A DNA stretch of 64,000 bases from Acinetobacter kanungonis (lineage in GTDB: Bacteria > Pseudomonadota > Gammaproteobacteria > Pseudomonadales > Moraxellaceae). The position numbers and the translations under genes were made by a program. Location of the stretch: NCBI RefSeq assembly GCF_009939195.1, contig NZ_JAACKC010000001.1, forward strand, positions 875,391 to 939,390, read 5' to 3'. Below, piece by piece: positions 46,283-55,106 of this stretch; the stretch's first letter is position 1; every line of letters starts with the position of its first letter. The notes below the pieces were generated by a model that saw nothing but the letters and a program-made list of their open reading frames with translations, was not told the DNA's origin and did no database searches.

Positions 46283-47872
46283 ATGAATAAGAAGACCTCA
46301 TCTAAAGCTGCCATTTTGCTGTGTAGCAGTTTACTCTTAGGCTTGCCTGCATGCTCGACTCTTCCCCAATATACGCCACAACCCGTCGTCAATTCATTTG
46401 ATATTGACACTTCTCATACATCTTTAGCCAAAATTATTGAACCCTTACGGGATCAAAATCCAGACTTAACTGGCTTTCATGTATTGAATGATCCTCTAGA
46501 GGCACTGGCAGCCCGTATTCACCTGATTGAACGTGCCGAAAAAACTCTGGATTTACAATACTATATCTGGGATAACGACAAAATTGGCGCGATTGCCTTA
46601 CATGCGATTATTCAAGCTGCCGATCGCGGTGTGAAAGTCCGCATGCTGATTGATGACAATAACGCCAGCAAGATGGAAGGAGTGTATTTGGCGCTGGCAC
46701 AGCACCGTAATATTGATGTCAAACTGTATAACCCTTACGGTTTCCGCGATTTTCGTGCCATGGACATTCTGCTGGACTTAAAACGCGTCAATCGTCGTAT
46801 GCACAATAAAAGCTTTATTGCGGACAATCAGATTGCCCTGATTGGCGGACGCAATATGAGTAACCAATACTATAACGTCAGTGATCATTATCAGTTTTCT
46901 GATGTCGATGTGATGTTGGTCGGTACCGCTGCAGACCAGATTTCATCATCGTTCAATGAATACTGGAACGACACTTACGCCTACCCCGTGAACCAAATTG
47001 TTGATCCGAAAAAATACACCTTGCGCTACGATGGCTTAAAGCAGCAGGTCAATGAACACTATGCCGATGTTGCGGTGCAAAATTACCTCGATTTGGCCAA
47101 TCGCTCTCAGGCATTTGAAGAGTGGCTCAATCACAGCATTCAATTTGACTGGGTCAAAGCTGAGGTGGTTAAGGACTCTCCAAACAAGACCCGAGATCAA
47201 GCCAAGCCAGAAGATTATCTCAATCATCAATTAATCTCACGCCTAGAAACGCCAAATGACAGCCTAGATATTGTTTCGGCCTATTTTGTGCCTGAAAAGA
47301 AAGGTGCAGATGTCCTTGAAAAAATCTCGCAAAAAGGCGTACAAGTTCGTGTCCTGACCAACTCTTTCATTGCCAACGACGTGGCGTTGGTGCATGCCTT
47401 CTATGGTAAATATCGTCAAGATCTCTTAGAAAATGGCGTACAAGTCTATGAATTTCTTGCCGCACCCGAACAGGAAAACTGGTATCGCAATACAGAAGAA
47501 TTGTCACAAAAAGCCAAAATCAGTTTAAGAGGTCTGAGTCATTCCAGCTTGCATGCCAAAATGATGGCAATTGATGAAAACCAAGTCTTTATTGGCTCGT
47601 TTAACTTTGATCCGCGCTCTGCTTATCTGAACACTGAAATTGGGGTGATTTTAAATAGCCCGCCATTGGCAAAAGCCGTGCATGAAACCATGGACAAAAA
47701 TCTGTCCAAATACGCGTATAAACTGGTTTTAGATGCCAACAATAAAATTAACTGGCAGCTCACTCATCCAAATGGTGAGGTCAAAACCTTCACCAAAGAA
47801 CCAAAAATGAAATGGTGGCACAAAGCAGGCGTCAAATTTATTTCATGGTTACCTGTAGAAGGCTTTATGTGA
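46283..47872 (+). CDS. Phospholipase D-family lipoprotein (cardiolipin synthase C-like)
   Basis: A protein of 529 residues with two PLD catalytic motifs: HNKSFIADNQIALIGGRN near residue 173 and HAKMMAIDENQVFIGSFNFD near 423. It therefore has a complete bilobal active site. The architecture, with LDLQYYIW early, matches ClsC-type synthases that make cardiolipin from phosphatidylglycerol and phosphatidylethanolamine. The start at 46283 gives a lipoprotein signal peptide ending in the lipobox LPAC; an in-frame ATG at 46232 would bury it behind 17 residues. Neither start has a good ribosome site. Confidence 0.85.
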   Translation: MNKKTSSKAAILLCSSLLLGLPACSTLPQYTPQPVVNSFDIDTSHTSLAKIIEPLRDQNPDLTGFHVLNDPLEALAARIHLIERAEKTLDLQYYIWDNDKIGAIALHAIIQAADRGVKVRMLIDDNNASKMEGVYLALAQHRNIDVKLYNPYGFRDFRAMDILLDLKRVNRRMHNKSFIADNQIALIGGRNMSNQYYNVSDHYQFSDVDVMLVGTAADQISSSFNEYWNDTYAYPVNQIVDPKKYTLRYDGLKQQVNEHYADVAVQNYLDLANRSQAFEEWLNHSIQFDWVKAEVVKDSPNKTRDQAKPEDYLNHQLISRLETPNDSLDIVSAYFVPEKKGADVLEKISQKGVQVRVLTNSFIANDVALVHAFYGKYRQDLLENGVQVYEFLAAPEQENWYRNTEELSQKAKISLRGLSHSSLHAKMMAIDENQVFIGSFNFDPRSAYLNTEIGVILNSPPLAKAVHETMDKNLSKYAYKLVLDANNKINWQLTHPNGEVKTFTKEPKMKWWHKAGVKFISWLPVEGFM

Positions 47873-47891
47873 TCTCAGCTAAATGTAGCGC

Positions 47892-48725
47892 TTAAACCAA
47901 AGCGCTGCTGGAAGAAGGTTGAACCGTATGCAGCACGCGCTGGTGCAACTGAGCCAAACCTGCATTCATTTCACGCTGTACCAAAGCTGTCAAACTGTCG
48001 ACCGTATGCCCTTCGGTATGAAGGGTTGGTAACGTCAGCAAATGCGCGGTCACTTTCGGCATTTCCAGTACATTTTTAATATGATCAATAAAGGTCACAT
48101 CGCCAATAAACGGCGCAATCATGTCCAGCTCACCCTGCTGATTCACATAACAAATGACACAGATTTGCACTGGGCGCTGTGCTTCTATCGCAGCTCCTAA
48201 AATACGCCCATGTACTTTTTTAATACGTGTACCATCCGATGTGGTCGCTTCAGGAAAAAACAGCACTGGAATGTCTTGTTTCAGAAATGCGGTAATTTGT
48301 TCGCGAATCTTAATCGAATCTCCCGAACCCCGTTTAATAAATAACGTTCCGCCCGCTTTTGCCAATTTGCCAAAGACTGGCCATTTTTCAATTTCAGCTT
48401 TTGCCAAAAAGAACACCCGCGCACCCGAGCCCAATACTGCAATATCTAGCCAAGAAATGTGGTTACTCACCCACAAAGCAGGTTCACGCGGAATCGTGCC
48501 ATGCACTTCGACATCAATATTGAAAACCTTGCACAACTGACGACAAAAATACTGTACATAACGGGTGTTGTTGGCATTGTTCGGATCTTTATACAGACCG
48601 TGGCGGGCAACTAGATAAAAGCCCTCTGAAACCACACCAAAACCCGCACTGAGCTTACGGCCATACAAAAACAGCTTAGAAATTGGATTCAAGGAAGACG
48701 TTTGAGCAGCTGCATTTTCTTTCAT
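47892..48725 (-). CDS. Lysophospholipid acyltransferase (PlsC-like)
   Basis: A 1-acyl-glycerol-3-phosphate acyltransferase-type protein of about 277 residues. The HX4D motif is NHISWLD at residues 88-94, followed by the block FIKRGSGDS and the acceptor motif FFPEATTSDGTRI. One N-terminal hydrophobic segment probably holds it at the inner membrane. It makes phosphatidic acid or remodels lysolipids. The ATG at 48725 is preferred; the open frame reaches 48845. It is convergent with the PLD-family gene, which fits a small lipid-metabolism neighbourhood. Confidence 0.88.
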   Translation of the reverse strand: MKENAAAQTSSLNPISKLFLYGRKLSAGFGVVSEGFYLVARHGLYKDPNNANNTRYVQYFCRQLCKVFNIDVEVHGTIPREPALWVSNHISWLDIAVLGSGARVFFLAKAEIEKWPVFGKLAKAGGTLFIKRGSGDSIKIREQITAFLKQDIPVLFFPEATTSDGTRIKKVHGRILGAAIEAQRPVQICVICYVNQQGELDMIAPFIGDVTFIDHIKNVLEMPKVTAHLLTLPTLHTEGHTVDSLTALVQREMNAGLAQLHQRVLHTVQPSSSSALV

Positions 48726-48910
48726 AAATTTATTACTAACCAGCGAAACGATGAATGTCTGTTGATGAACTTTGCTCCATTCTATACTGTTCAATCTGCA
48801 TGTGCATTGATTATAAAAACCGAATATCAGCATTACAAAATCCAATTTTAATTCATCTCACAACACGCTTATGATGATCTTGTAAGCATCAAAATTGATA
48901 GGTGAACCAG

Positions 48911-49045
48911 ATGCATACTCATACCCCATCACGAAAATCCAAACCTCATCACTGGTTGCACATGCTGCAATTAATCGTTGGCTTTAGCATCTTATATTTC
49001 GCGGTCATCATCCTGTTTGCCAAATTGTTCGCAGCCACACTATAA
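48911..49045 (+). CDS. Small membrane protein (44 residues)
   Basis: A short gene with an AGGTGA ribosome site six bases before the ATG. The product is 44 residues: a basic, His-rich N-terminus (MHTHTPSRKSKPHHWLHM) followed by a single membrane helix at about residues 19-42. The charge pattern suggests that the N-terminus stays in the cytoplasm. It lies in the gap between the divergent acyltransferase gene and hflX. I do not recognise it; the ribosome site and clean composition support it as real. Confidence 0.6.
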   Translation: MHTHTPSRKSKPHHWLHMLQLIVGFSILYFAVIILFAKLFAATL

Positions 49046-49114
49046 ATCGACTAATCTCAAGCATCTCTGCCCTTTTTCCACTAGAATAGAATTTTAAAGT
49101 GGAGAAATGGCTGA

Positions 49115-50446
49115 GTGGCAAATTTACAACGACATCAAGGTGGTGAACGCATTATTCTGGTCAGCGTTTCTGTACAAATGCTGGAAAATCTTGATGCCGA
49201 AGAATTCAATTTGCTGGCTCAATCTGCGGGTGCTGAAATTTTGGCCCATCTGCAAGCGCAACGTGTGAAGCCAGATGCCAAACTATTTATTGGTTCGGGT
49301 AAGGCAGATGAAATTGCGGAGCTGGTGGCTGAGCATGACGCCGAACTGGTGATTTTCGATCATGCCCTGACACCTGCACAAGCCCGTAATCTGGAACAAA
49401 TTTTAAAGTGTCGTGTCGTGGATCGAAACGAACTGATTCTGGACATTTTTGCCCAGCGTGCGCGTACCTTTGAAGGTAAGCTTCAGGTCGAATTGGCGCA
49501 ACTCCAACATTTATCCTCGCGTTTAATTCGTAGCCGCGGTACCTTAGACAGCCAAAAAGGCGGGATCGGCTTACGTGGTCCAGGTGAAACCCTACTTGAA
49601 ACCGACCGTCGCTTACTCAAAATCCGCATGGGGCAACTCAAAGCCAAATTGGATAAAGTGCGACAAACCCGTCTCCAAGGACGTGTAGCCCGTCAAAAAG
49701 CAGCGGTTCCCACAGTATCCTTGGTCGGTTATACCAATGCTGGAAAGTCCACGCTGTTTAATGTCCTTGCCAATAGCGATGTCTATGCGGCCAACCAACT
49801 GTTTGCGACCTTAGACCCGACCTTACGCCGCCTGACTTGGGAAGGTATTGGTACTGTAGTATTAGCCGATACTGTAGGTTTTGTTCGCAATCTTTCTCAT
49901 TCTTTAGTCGAATCCTTTAAAGCCACTTTAGAAGAAACACTGGAAGCTACCCTGCTCTTGCATGTGATTGATGCAAGCAGCCCAGAAATGCTGGAACAGA
50001 TTGAAGCGGTCGAGAAAGTCCTAAAAGAAATCGGGGCAGATGTACCCGTACTTCGAGTCTATAACAAAATTGACCAAAGTGGTGAAGAAGCCAAAATCAT
50101 GTATAGCCAGCCGAATTGTCCAGAACGTGTTTACGTCTCTGCCCATACAGGGCAAGGCATTGCGCTGTTACAACAAGCGGTACATGAATGTCTGATGGGA
50201 CAAATTCAAACTTTTGAATTAACCCTGTTACCAGCCTACGGTAAATTACGCACTCAACTGTACGCACTGAATGTCATTCAATCCGAACATTATGATGAGG
50301 AAGGTCATTTACATCTCACTGTGAAAATTGCACCAGCCAAATTAGAACAACTGATTCGACAAGCACATTTACCACTTGATCAAATTCTGGGGGAGAAAGC
50401 ACGCATGTTCGAGAGAACCCTTGAGGAGTTTGAAATAAAACCTTAA
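49115..50446 (+). CDS. hflX: GTPase HflX
   Basis: A ribosome-splitting GTPase of 443 residues that rescues stalled ribosomes after heat or antibiotic stress. The HflX N-terminal domain contains KLFIGSGKADEIAELV and the GGIGLRGPGETLLETDRR signature. It is followed by a G domain with Walker A GYTNAGKST, DTVGFVRNLSHSLV and NKID. It begins with GTG at 49115, with GGAG ten bases upstream; the ATG at 49107 is out of frame. Confidence 0.96.
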   Translation: MANLQRHQGGERIILVSVSVQMLENLDAEEFNLLAQSAGAEILAHLQAQRVKPDAKLFIGSGKADEIAELVAEHDAELVIFDHALTPAQARNLEQILKCRVVDRNELILDIFAQRARTFEGKLQVELAQLQHLSSRLIRSRGTLDSQKGGIGLRGPGETLLETDRRLLKIRMGQLKAKLDKVRQTRLQGRVARQKAAVPTVSLVGYTNAGKSTLFNVLANSDVYAANQLFATLDPTLRRLTWEGIGTVVLADTVGFVRNLSHSLVESFKATLEETLEATLLLHVIDASSPEMLEQIEAVEKVLKEIGADVPVLRVYNKIDQSGEEAKIMYSQPNCPERVYVSAHTGQGIALLQQAVHECLMGQIQTFELTLLPAYGKLRTQLYALNVIQSEHYDEEGHLHLTVKIAPAKLEQLIRQAHLPLDQILGEKARMFERTLEEFEIKP

Positions 50447-50494
50447 ATCGGTTAAAACGTGATTAGTAAAATTTATTAATGTAATGACTAAATC

Positions 50495-50866
50495 ATGGAT
50501 TGGATAAAAAGTACGGATTGGCCAGCATGGGTCGGCACACTGGGTTTAATTGTCGGATTCCGAGAGTGTGCTGTATGGATCATGACCCAGTTCAATCATC
50601 CTGAACTGGGTAACCTGATGGGCTTAATCAGTTTACTGATCCTGCTGTTAATCTGGCGTAAGTTTCGCAAAGTCCCTGCCCGTTTGGTCGATACCAACAA
50701 TAAAATCATGAAAGAAAGTGCCTTTGCTTTTTTACCGATTAGTGCAGGCTCTTTACTAATGCTGGTCCATATGGGCAGTGAGATTCCTTTATTTTTGCTG
50801 GTTCTGGTGGTGAGTACGCTCATTCCGCTCTGGATTTACGCCAAAATGGCAAAGCACTGGCTATAA
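50495..50866 (+). CDS. CidA/LrgA family membrane protein
   Basis: A 123-residue holin-like protein with four hydrophobic segments and the family core ESAFAFLPISAGSLLM in the centre. CidA/LrgA proteins work with LrgB-type partners in export of small metabolites and control of autolysis. It lies 11 bases before the LrgB-type gene, forming the usual two-gene unit. No LytSR or CidR regulator is nearby. Confidence 0.82.
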   Translation: MDWIKSTDWPAWVGTLGLIVGFRECAVWIMTQFNHPELGNLMGLISLLILLLIWRKFRKVPARLVDTNNKIMKESAFAFLPISAGSLLMLVHMGSEIPLFLLVLVVSTLIPLWIYAKMAKHWL

Positions 50867-50877
50867 GGAATCATCTC

Positions 50878-51552
50878 ATGTTCTCTGTTCTCTCTGGATT
50901 TATCATTACGCTGGTTGCCTATCTCTGTGCCAAGCCGATTAATAAAAAAATCCCGCAAGTGCCTGTCATCGTGATTGGCATGTTTTTCGTGATTGGCTTG
51001 CTGTTCTTATTCGGCATCCCTTATGAGTCTTATATGGCTCAAACCAACAACATTTTTAGTCATTTATTGGGTTATGTCACGGTTGCGCTGGCCATTCCTT
51101 TGGCTGCCATGCGCTACGATGATTTACCACCCAAGGCAATTGTCAGTATTTTGGTGTTTGCCAGTATCAGTGCTGTCGCCCTACCGATGGGTTTGGCCTA
51201 TCTGTTACACATGGCAGATTCAACCATCATGGCGTTTGCCACCCGTGCCGTCACCACACCAATCGCGATTAATATTGCAACTTTATTGCACGCACCAGTC
51301 ACGCTAGTCATTCTGATTGTGATTTTATCTGGGGTGATTGGCGCTGCTTTTTCCCCGCTGATTTTACGTCACATCAATGATGAACGTGCCTCCGGACTAG
51401 CGCTAGGGCTTGCTGCACATGCAATTGGCACGGCGCAAGCTTGGCAACGTGGAAGTGTGGCAGGACGATATGCTGCATTTGGTATGGCCGTAAATGCTGT
51501 TTTTACCGCAATTTGGCTGCCAACTTTCATACTTTACCTGCAAAATATGTGA
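50878..51552 (+). CDS. CidB/LrgB family membrane protein
   Basis: A membrane protein of 224 residues and partner of the LrgA-type protein. The LrgB signature ATRAVTTPIAINIA at about residues 120-133, and the GLAAHAIGTAQAWQRG segment near 179-194, are intact, with about six to seven membrane spans. Related pairs export pyruvate or act in cell-envelope turnover in other bacteria. The role here is inferred only from the family. Confidence 0.9.
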   Translation: MFSVLSGFIITLVAYLCAKPINKKIPQVPVIVIGMFFVIGLLFLFGIPYESYMAQTNNIFSHLLGYVTVALAIPLAAMRYDDLPPKAIVSILVFASISAVALPMGLAYLLHMADSTIMAFATRAVTTPIAINIATLLHAPVTLVILIVILSGVIGAAFSPLILRHINDERASGLALGLAAHAIGTAQAWQRGSVAGRYAAFGMAVNAVFTAIWLPTFILYLQNM

Positions 51553-51639
51553 CCAACAAAACATTCCAAAGGTTGTTTTGTGCAGCAAACATGCCTAAGA
51601 TAGTTTTGGTTTAGTCAATAAGTCAGTAAAAAGGAATTT

Positions 51640-52089
51640 ATGATGGGGAAAGCTAAATTAGTTGGCGCACTTGTTTTTTCTGCTTTGAGTAGCATGGCTT
51701 TTGCAGAAGATATTTCGGGGACATGGAAAAATATTGATGATAAAACAGGCTCATCCAAAGCTGTTTTAGAGATTCGTCAGGAAACCAATGGCACCTATAC
51801 CGCCAAAGTGGTGAAGGTCACTCCTCGCCCAGGCTATACACCCAAAGACACCTGTATCGACTGCCCTGCACCATATACCAACAAGCCCATTTTAGGCATG
51901 GATGTATTGAAAGGCTTAAAGCATGAAGAAGGCTTAAATTATACAGGGGGTAAAATTATTGACCCGCTTTCAGGTAAAATTTACAGTACCAAAGCCAAGA
52001 TGAGTGCCAACGGTAAGCGTTTAACTTTACGCGGATATGTCGGTGTTTCTGCGCTAGGACGCAGCCAGACATGGATTCGCCAAGAATAA
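51640..52089 (+). CDS. DUF2147 exported protein, copy 1
   Basis: A 149-residue protein with a signal peptide ending at Phe-Ala (residue 22) and a DUF2147 domain. It starts at the mature N-terminus with DISGTWKNIDDKTG. A CIDCPAPYTN motif carries Cys72 and Cys75, and the end reads ALGRSQTWIRQE. It is the first of three tandem paralogues and the most divergent of them. A terminator follows, so the three are transcribed separately. DUF2147 proteins are periplasmic beta proteins with no known function. Confidence 0.88.
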   Translation: MMGKAKLVGALVFSALSSMAFAEDISGTWKNIDDKTGSSKAVLEIRQETNGTYTAKVVKVTPRPGYTPKDTCIDCPAPYTNKPILGMDVLKGLKHEEGLNYTGGKIIDPLSGKIYSTKAKMSANGKRLTLRGYVGVSALGRSQTWIRQE

Positions 52090-52105
52090 GAAATTCAATC
52101 CATTT

Positions 52106-52131
52106 AAACCGCCGCAGAGGCGGTTTTTTTA
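52106..52131 (+). terminator. Intrinsic terminator after DUF2147 copy 1
   Basis: AAACCGCC pairs with GGCGGTTT across a GCAGA loop, followed by a U-run. Confidence 0.82.
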
Positions 52132-52278
52132 TGGTGAAACTCATCATCTTCAAATTCCAAGCAAACTGACTCTGTAGTTTACCAAATCTTAACATTTTCA
52201 TTGAGATACACGATAAAGTGAGTGTACATATCCCAGCGATATAACAATGTAGAAGGTTTTTACATCAACAGGGAATAC

Positions 52279-52731
52279 ATGAAAAAAATCATCTCTTTAA
52301 GCTTCTTCACAGGTTTAGTCATCGCCAGTACGGCTGCACTAGCACAAGATATCTCAGGCACCTGGCAGCAAATTGACGATAAAACAGGTTCACCCAAGGC
52401 AGTCATTGAGATTCGTAAAGAATCTAACAACACCTTCACGGGTAAAATTGTCAAAATCACACCACGCCCAGGTTATACCCCACGCGAACGTTGTAATAAT
52501 TGTCCCGCTCCCTACACCAATCAACCGATTTTAGGCATGGAGATTTTAAAGGGACTGAAACAGGTGGAAGGCACTTCCAGCTATGAAAAAGGGCGCGTGA
52601 TCGACCCGCTTTCTGGCAAATTCTATGATGCCAAAATGAAATTAAATGCCTCAGGCAAACGTCTGTCGTTAAGAGCCTATATGGGGGTTTCTGCACTAGG
52701 ACGTAATCAGACTTGGTTAAGAATCGACTAA
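52279..52731 (+). CDS. DUF2147 exported protein, copy 2
   Basis: A 150-residue protein with a signal peptide ending near Leu-Ala (residue 22). The mature DISGTWQQIDDKTG start, the CNNCPAPYTN motif with Cys72 and Cys75, and GKRLSLRAYMGVSALGRNQTW are shared with its neighbours almost word for word. It is the middle copy of three. The ATG at 52279 starts the signal peptide; an upstream ATG at 52222 is rejected. Function is unknown. Confidence 0.88.
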   Translation: MKKIISLSFFTGLVIASTAALAQDISGTWQQIDDKTGSPKAVIEIRKESNNTFTGKIVKITPRPGYTPRERCNNCPAPYTNQPILGMEILKGLKQVEGTSSYEKGRVIDPLSGKFYDAKMKLNASGKRLSLRAYMGVSALGRNQTWLRID

Positions 52732-52935
52732 GTAGTCTGGCTGATACGGCATTGGGCTAATCGAGTCCAATCCGTATGCAAAAAACTCTACAACATACTA
52801 AAAATAAAAGTAAAACCCAATAAACTCAACAGTTTCCAATTGAGCAGTTTTCTCATTGCCGCCCTTCTAAAACTTACCTAACATATTTTTTATAAGGATA
52901 TAACAACGTCAATGATTTCTAATGGATAGAAAAAA

Positions 52936-53388
52936 ATGAGAAAAATGCTCTCTTGCATGTTTATTTTCGGTTTAATGCTGACTGCAAGCCCTGTATTCGC
53001 CAAAGACATTACAGGTATTTGGCAGCATATTGATGACAAATCAGGAAATCCCCAAGCCACTATCGAAATTAAGAAAGAGGCCAATAATACCTATTCAGGG
53101 ACAGTCATTAATCTGATCAAGCGCCCAGGCTATACGCCGCCACCGAATTGCGTCAACTGCCCAGCACCCTACACCAATCAACCGATTCTGGGCATGACAG
53201 TATTAAAAGGTTTAAAGAATATCGATGGAACGTCGAGTTATCATGGGGGACGCGTTATCGATCCGCTGAATGGTCAAATTTATGATGCCAAGATGAAACT
53301 CAATCCATCGGGCAAACGTTTATCGCTGCGTGCTTATATGGGCGCATCGATATTGGGACGTAACCAGACTTGGGTGAGAATCCAGTAA
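52936..53388 (+). CDS. DUF2147 exported protein, copy 3
   Basis: A 150-residue protein, closest by eye to copy 2. After a signal peptide ending at Phe-Ala it has DITGIWQHIDDKSG, CVNCPAPYTN (Cys72 and Cys75) and GKRLSLRAYMGASILGRNQTW. It ends the tandem array, with a bidirectional terminator shared with apaH. The 200-base gaps between copies suggest separate promoters and possibly different expression conditions. Confidence 0.88.
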   Translation: MRKMLSCMFIFGLMLTASPVFAKDITGIWQHIDDKSGNPQATIEIKKEANNTYSGTVINLIKRPGYTPPPNCVNCPAPYTNQPILGMTVLKGLKNIDGTSSYHGGRVIDPLNGQIYDAKMKLNPSGKRLSLRAYMGASILGRNQTWVRIQ

Positions 53389-53390
53389 AA

Positions 53391-53421
53391 TAAAAAAAGC
53401 CACGTCAACGTGGCTTTTTTT
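53391..53421. terminator. Bidirectional intrinsic terminator between DUF2147 copy 3 and apaH
   Basis: AAAAAAAGCCACGT pairs with ACGTGGCTTTTTTT across a two-base loop. It fills the gap between the convergent genes exactly. Confidence 0.87.
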
Positions 53422-54261
53422 TCAGTGCATCATGGGATTGTCCACTGCAAACACTTGCTGATCTTCCAAACGATAAGCGATCAATTGATTGCCCCAGACA
53501 CATCCACCATCGACATTTTGAATATGCGGATGAATAGTTTTGCCTTGTAATGCTGCCCAATGTCCAAAAATCACTTGATGGCTTTGTGCTGCCTTCGACT
53601 CAAACTCAAACCATGGCTGAAAACCTTCTGGCATCGGGTCACTTAATGAATCTTTAAAGCTAAATTCCAGACGCCCTTCAGCGTTGGTTAAACGCATACG
53701 GGTTAAATAATTGGTGATGCAGCGTAAGCGATCATGTCCAGTTAAATCTTCAGACCAAATATCAGGTTGCGTGCCATACATGTCTTGTAAAAAGGCATCC
53801 ATCACCGCAAAGTCATCATGACCAATCACCGCTTCCACTTCTTTCGCCAAAGCAGCGGTTTGCTCTGCAGACCAGATACATGGAATCCCCGCATGGGTCA
53901 AAATGGTCTGTTCATTGGGAAATAAACACAGCGGCTGTTTGCGTAACCAATCAATCAGATCATCACTATCAATCGCATCAATCACATCACGGGTATGGTC
54001 TTTCGCTTTCAGCTGCTTTAAACCACGTGCACAGGCCAAAAGCGTCAAATCATGATTGCCCAATACCGTTGCAGCAGAGCCACGTTCCACCAGTTTCTTC
54101 ACAAAACGTAATGCGCCAATCGAGTTTTCACCACGCGCCACCAAGTCGCCCGCAAACCAGATAAAGTCTTGGTCAGGATCAAATTGAATCGATTTCAGGA
54201 GTGCTTTCAAAGCTTCAAAACAGCCCTGAACATCCCCAATGACATAATTGTAGCGCGCCAT
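53422..54261 (-). CDS. apaH: Symmetrical bis(5'-nucleosyl)-tetraphosphatase
   Basis: A metallophosphoesterase of 279 residues that splits Ap4A into two ADP and also decaps Np4-capped RNA. The motifs GDVQGCFEAL (8-17), FAGDLVARGENS, VLGNHDLTLLA, THAGIP and GHWAA are all present. It starts two bases after the rsmA stop and closes the pdxA-rsmA-apaH operon, a common gammaproteobacterial order. Confidence 0.96.
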   Translation of the reverse strand: MARYNYVIGDVQGCFEALKALLKSIQFDPDQDFIWFAGDLVARGENSIGALRFVKKLVERGSAATVLGNHDLTLLACARGLKQLKAKDHTRDVIDAIDSDDLIDWLRKQPLCLFPNEQTILTHAGIPCIWSAEQTAALAKEVEAVIGHDDFAVMDAFLQDMYGTQPDIWSEDLTGHDRLRCITNYLTRMRLTNAEGRLEFSFKDSLSDPMPEGFQPWFEFESKAAQSHQVIFGHWAALQGKTIHPHIQNVDGGCVWGNQLIAYRLEDQQVFAVDNPMMH

Positions 54262-54263
54262 GT

Positions 54264-55073
54264 TTACACCATTTGATCTGCTAAAGCCACGAACTGCGCC
54301 AAGCTTAAAGTTTCAGGACGTGCCATCGGATCAACACCCGCTTGTTCAAAACCATCTTCACGTAACATACCTTTTAAGCTATTGCGCAAAGTTTTGCGAC
54401 GCTGGGTAAATACGTGTGCCACTAAACGTGCCAAAGCTTTTTCATCTTTCGCCACAATAGGTTTAGTCGCATACGGCTCTAAGCGGAACACCGCAGAAGT
54501 CACTTTCGGTGGTGGATTGAATGATCCTGGTGGCACTTCAAATAAAAAAGTCGGTTTACAGTAATACTGAATCATTACCGATAAACGCCCATATTCCTTG
54601 GTATTTGGTGATGCGGTAATACGGTCTACCACTTCTTTTTGCAGCATGAAGTGCATATCTTTGATTTTTTCGCCAAATTCCAAGAGATGGAACAACAATG
54701 GCGTAGAAATGTTATAGGGCAAGTTACCTACAACACGTAATGGACGACCTTCTTCAAATAAGTTGGTAAAGTCGTATTTCAACGCATCGGTTTCCACAAT
54801 GGTTAAACGCTCTGGATGCGGCACACGCCCTGGCAAACCCGCAGCTAAGTCACGGTCCAACTCAACCACGGTCAAAGCATCACATTCACCAATTAAAGGT
54901 GAAGTCAATGCCGCTAAACCTGGTCCAATTTCGACAATATTATCGCCCGTACGTGGGTTGACCGAACGTACAATTTTCGCAATGACACGTTGATCATGCA
55001 AAAAGTTTTGACCAAACCGTTTACGAGCCTGATGCCCTTCTTCTTTCGGGTTAAGCGCATTAATTTGATACAT
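54264..55073 (-). CDS. rsmA: 16S rRNA (adenine1518-N6/adenine1519-N6)-dimethyltransferase
   Basis: A KsgA-type enzyme of 269 residues that dimethylates two adenines near the 3-prime end of 16S rRNA. Motifs are RKRFGQNFLHD, the SAM site VEIGPGLAALTSPL, VVELDRDL, and the catalytic VVGNLPYNISTPLLFHLL; the C-terminal domain has PGSFNPPPKVTSAV. It lies between pdxA (33 bases upstream) and apaH (2 bases downstream) in one operon. Confidence 0.97.
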   Translation of the reverse strand: MYQINALNPKEEGHQARKRFGQNFLHDQRVIAKIVRSVNPRTGDNIVEIGPGLAALTSPLIGECDALTVVELDRDLAAGLPGRVPHPERLTIVETDALKYDFTNLFEEGRPLRVVGNLPYNISTPLLFHLLEFGEKIKDMHFMLQKEVVDRITASPNTKEYGRLSVMIQYYCKPTFLFEVPPGSFNPPPKVTSAVFRLEPYATKPIVAKDEKALARLVAHVFTQRRKTLRNSLKGMLREDGFEQAGVDPMARPETLSLAQFVALADQMV

Positions 55074-55106
55074 AAAACATTTCCAACGTGAGATTGATAA
55101 AGTAAA

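Noticed and set aside
50495..51552. LrgA/LrgB pair as a toxin-antitoxin or phage holin module
   Set aside because: Both proteins match the chromosomal CidAB/LrgAB family, and no phage genes are nearby.
51640..53388. DUF2147 triplication as a transposon-driven amplification
   Set aside because: There are no inverted or direct flanking repeats and no transposase. The copies have diverged, so this is an old tandem duplication.
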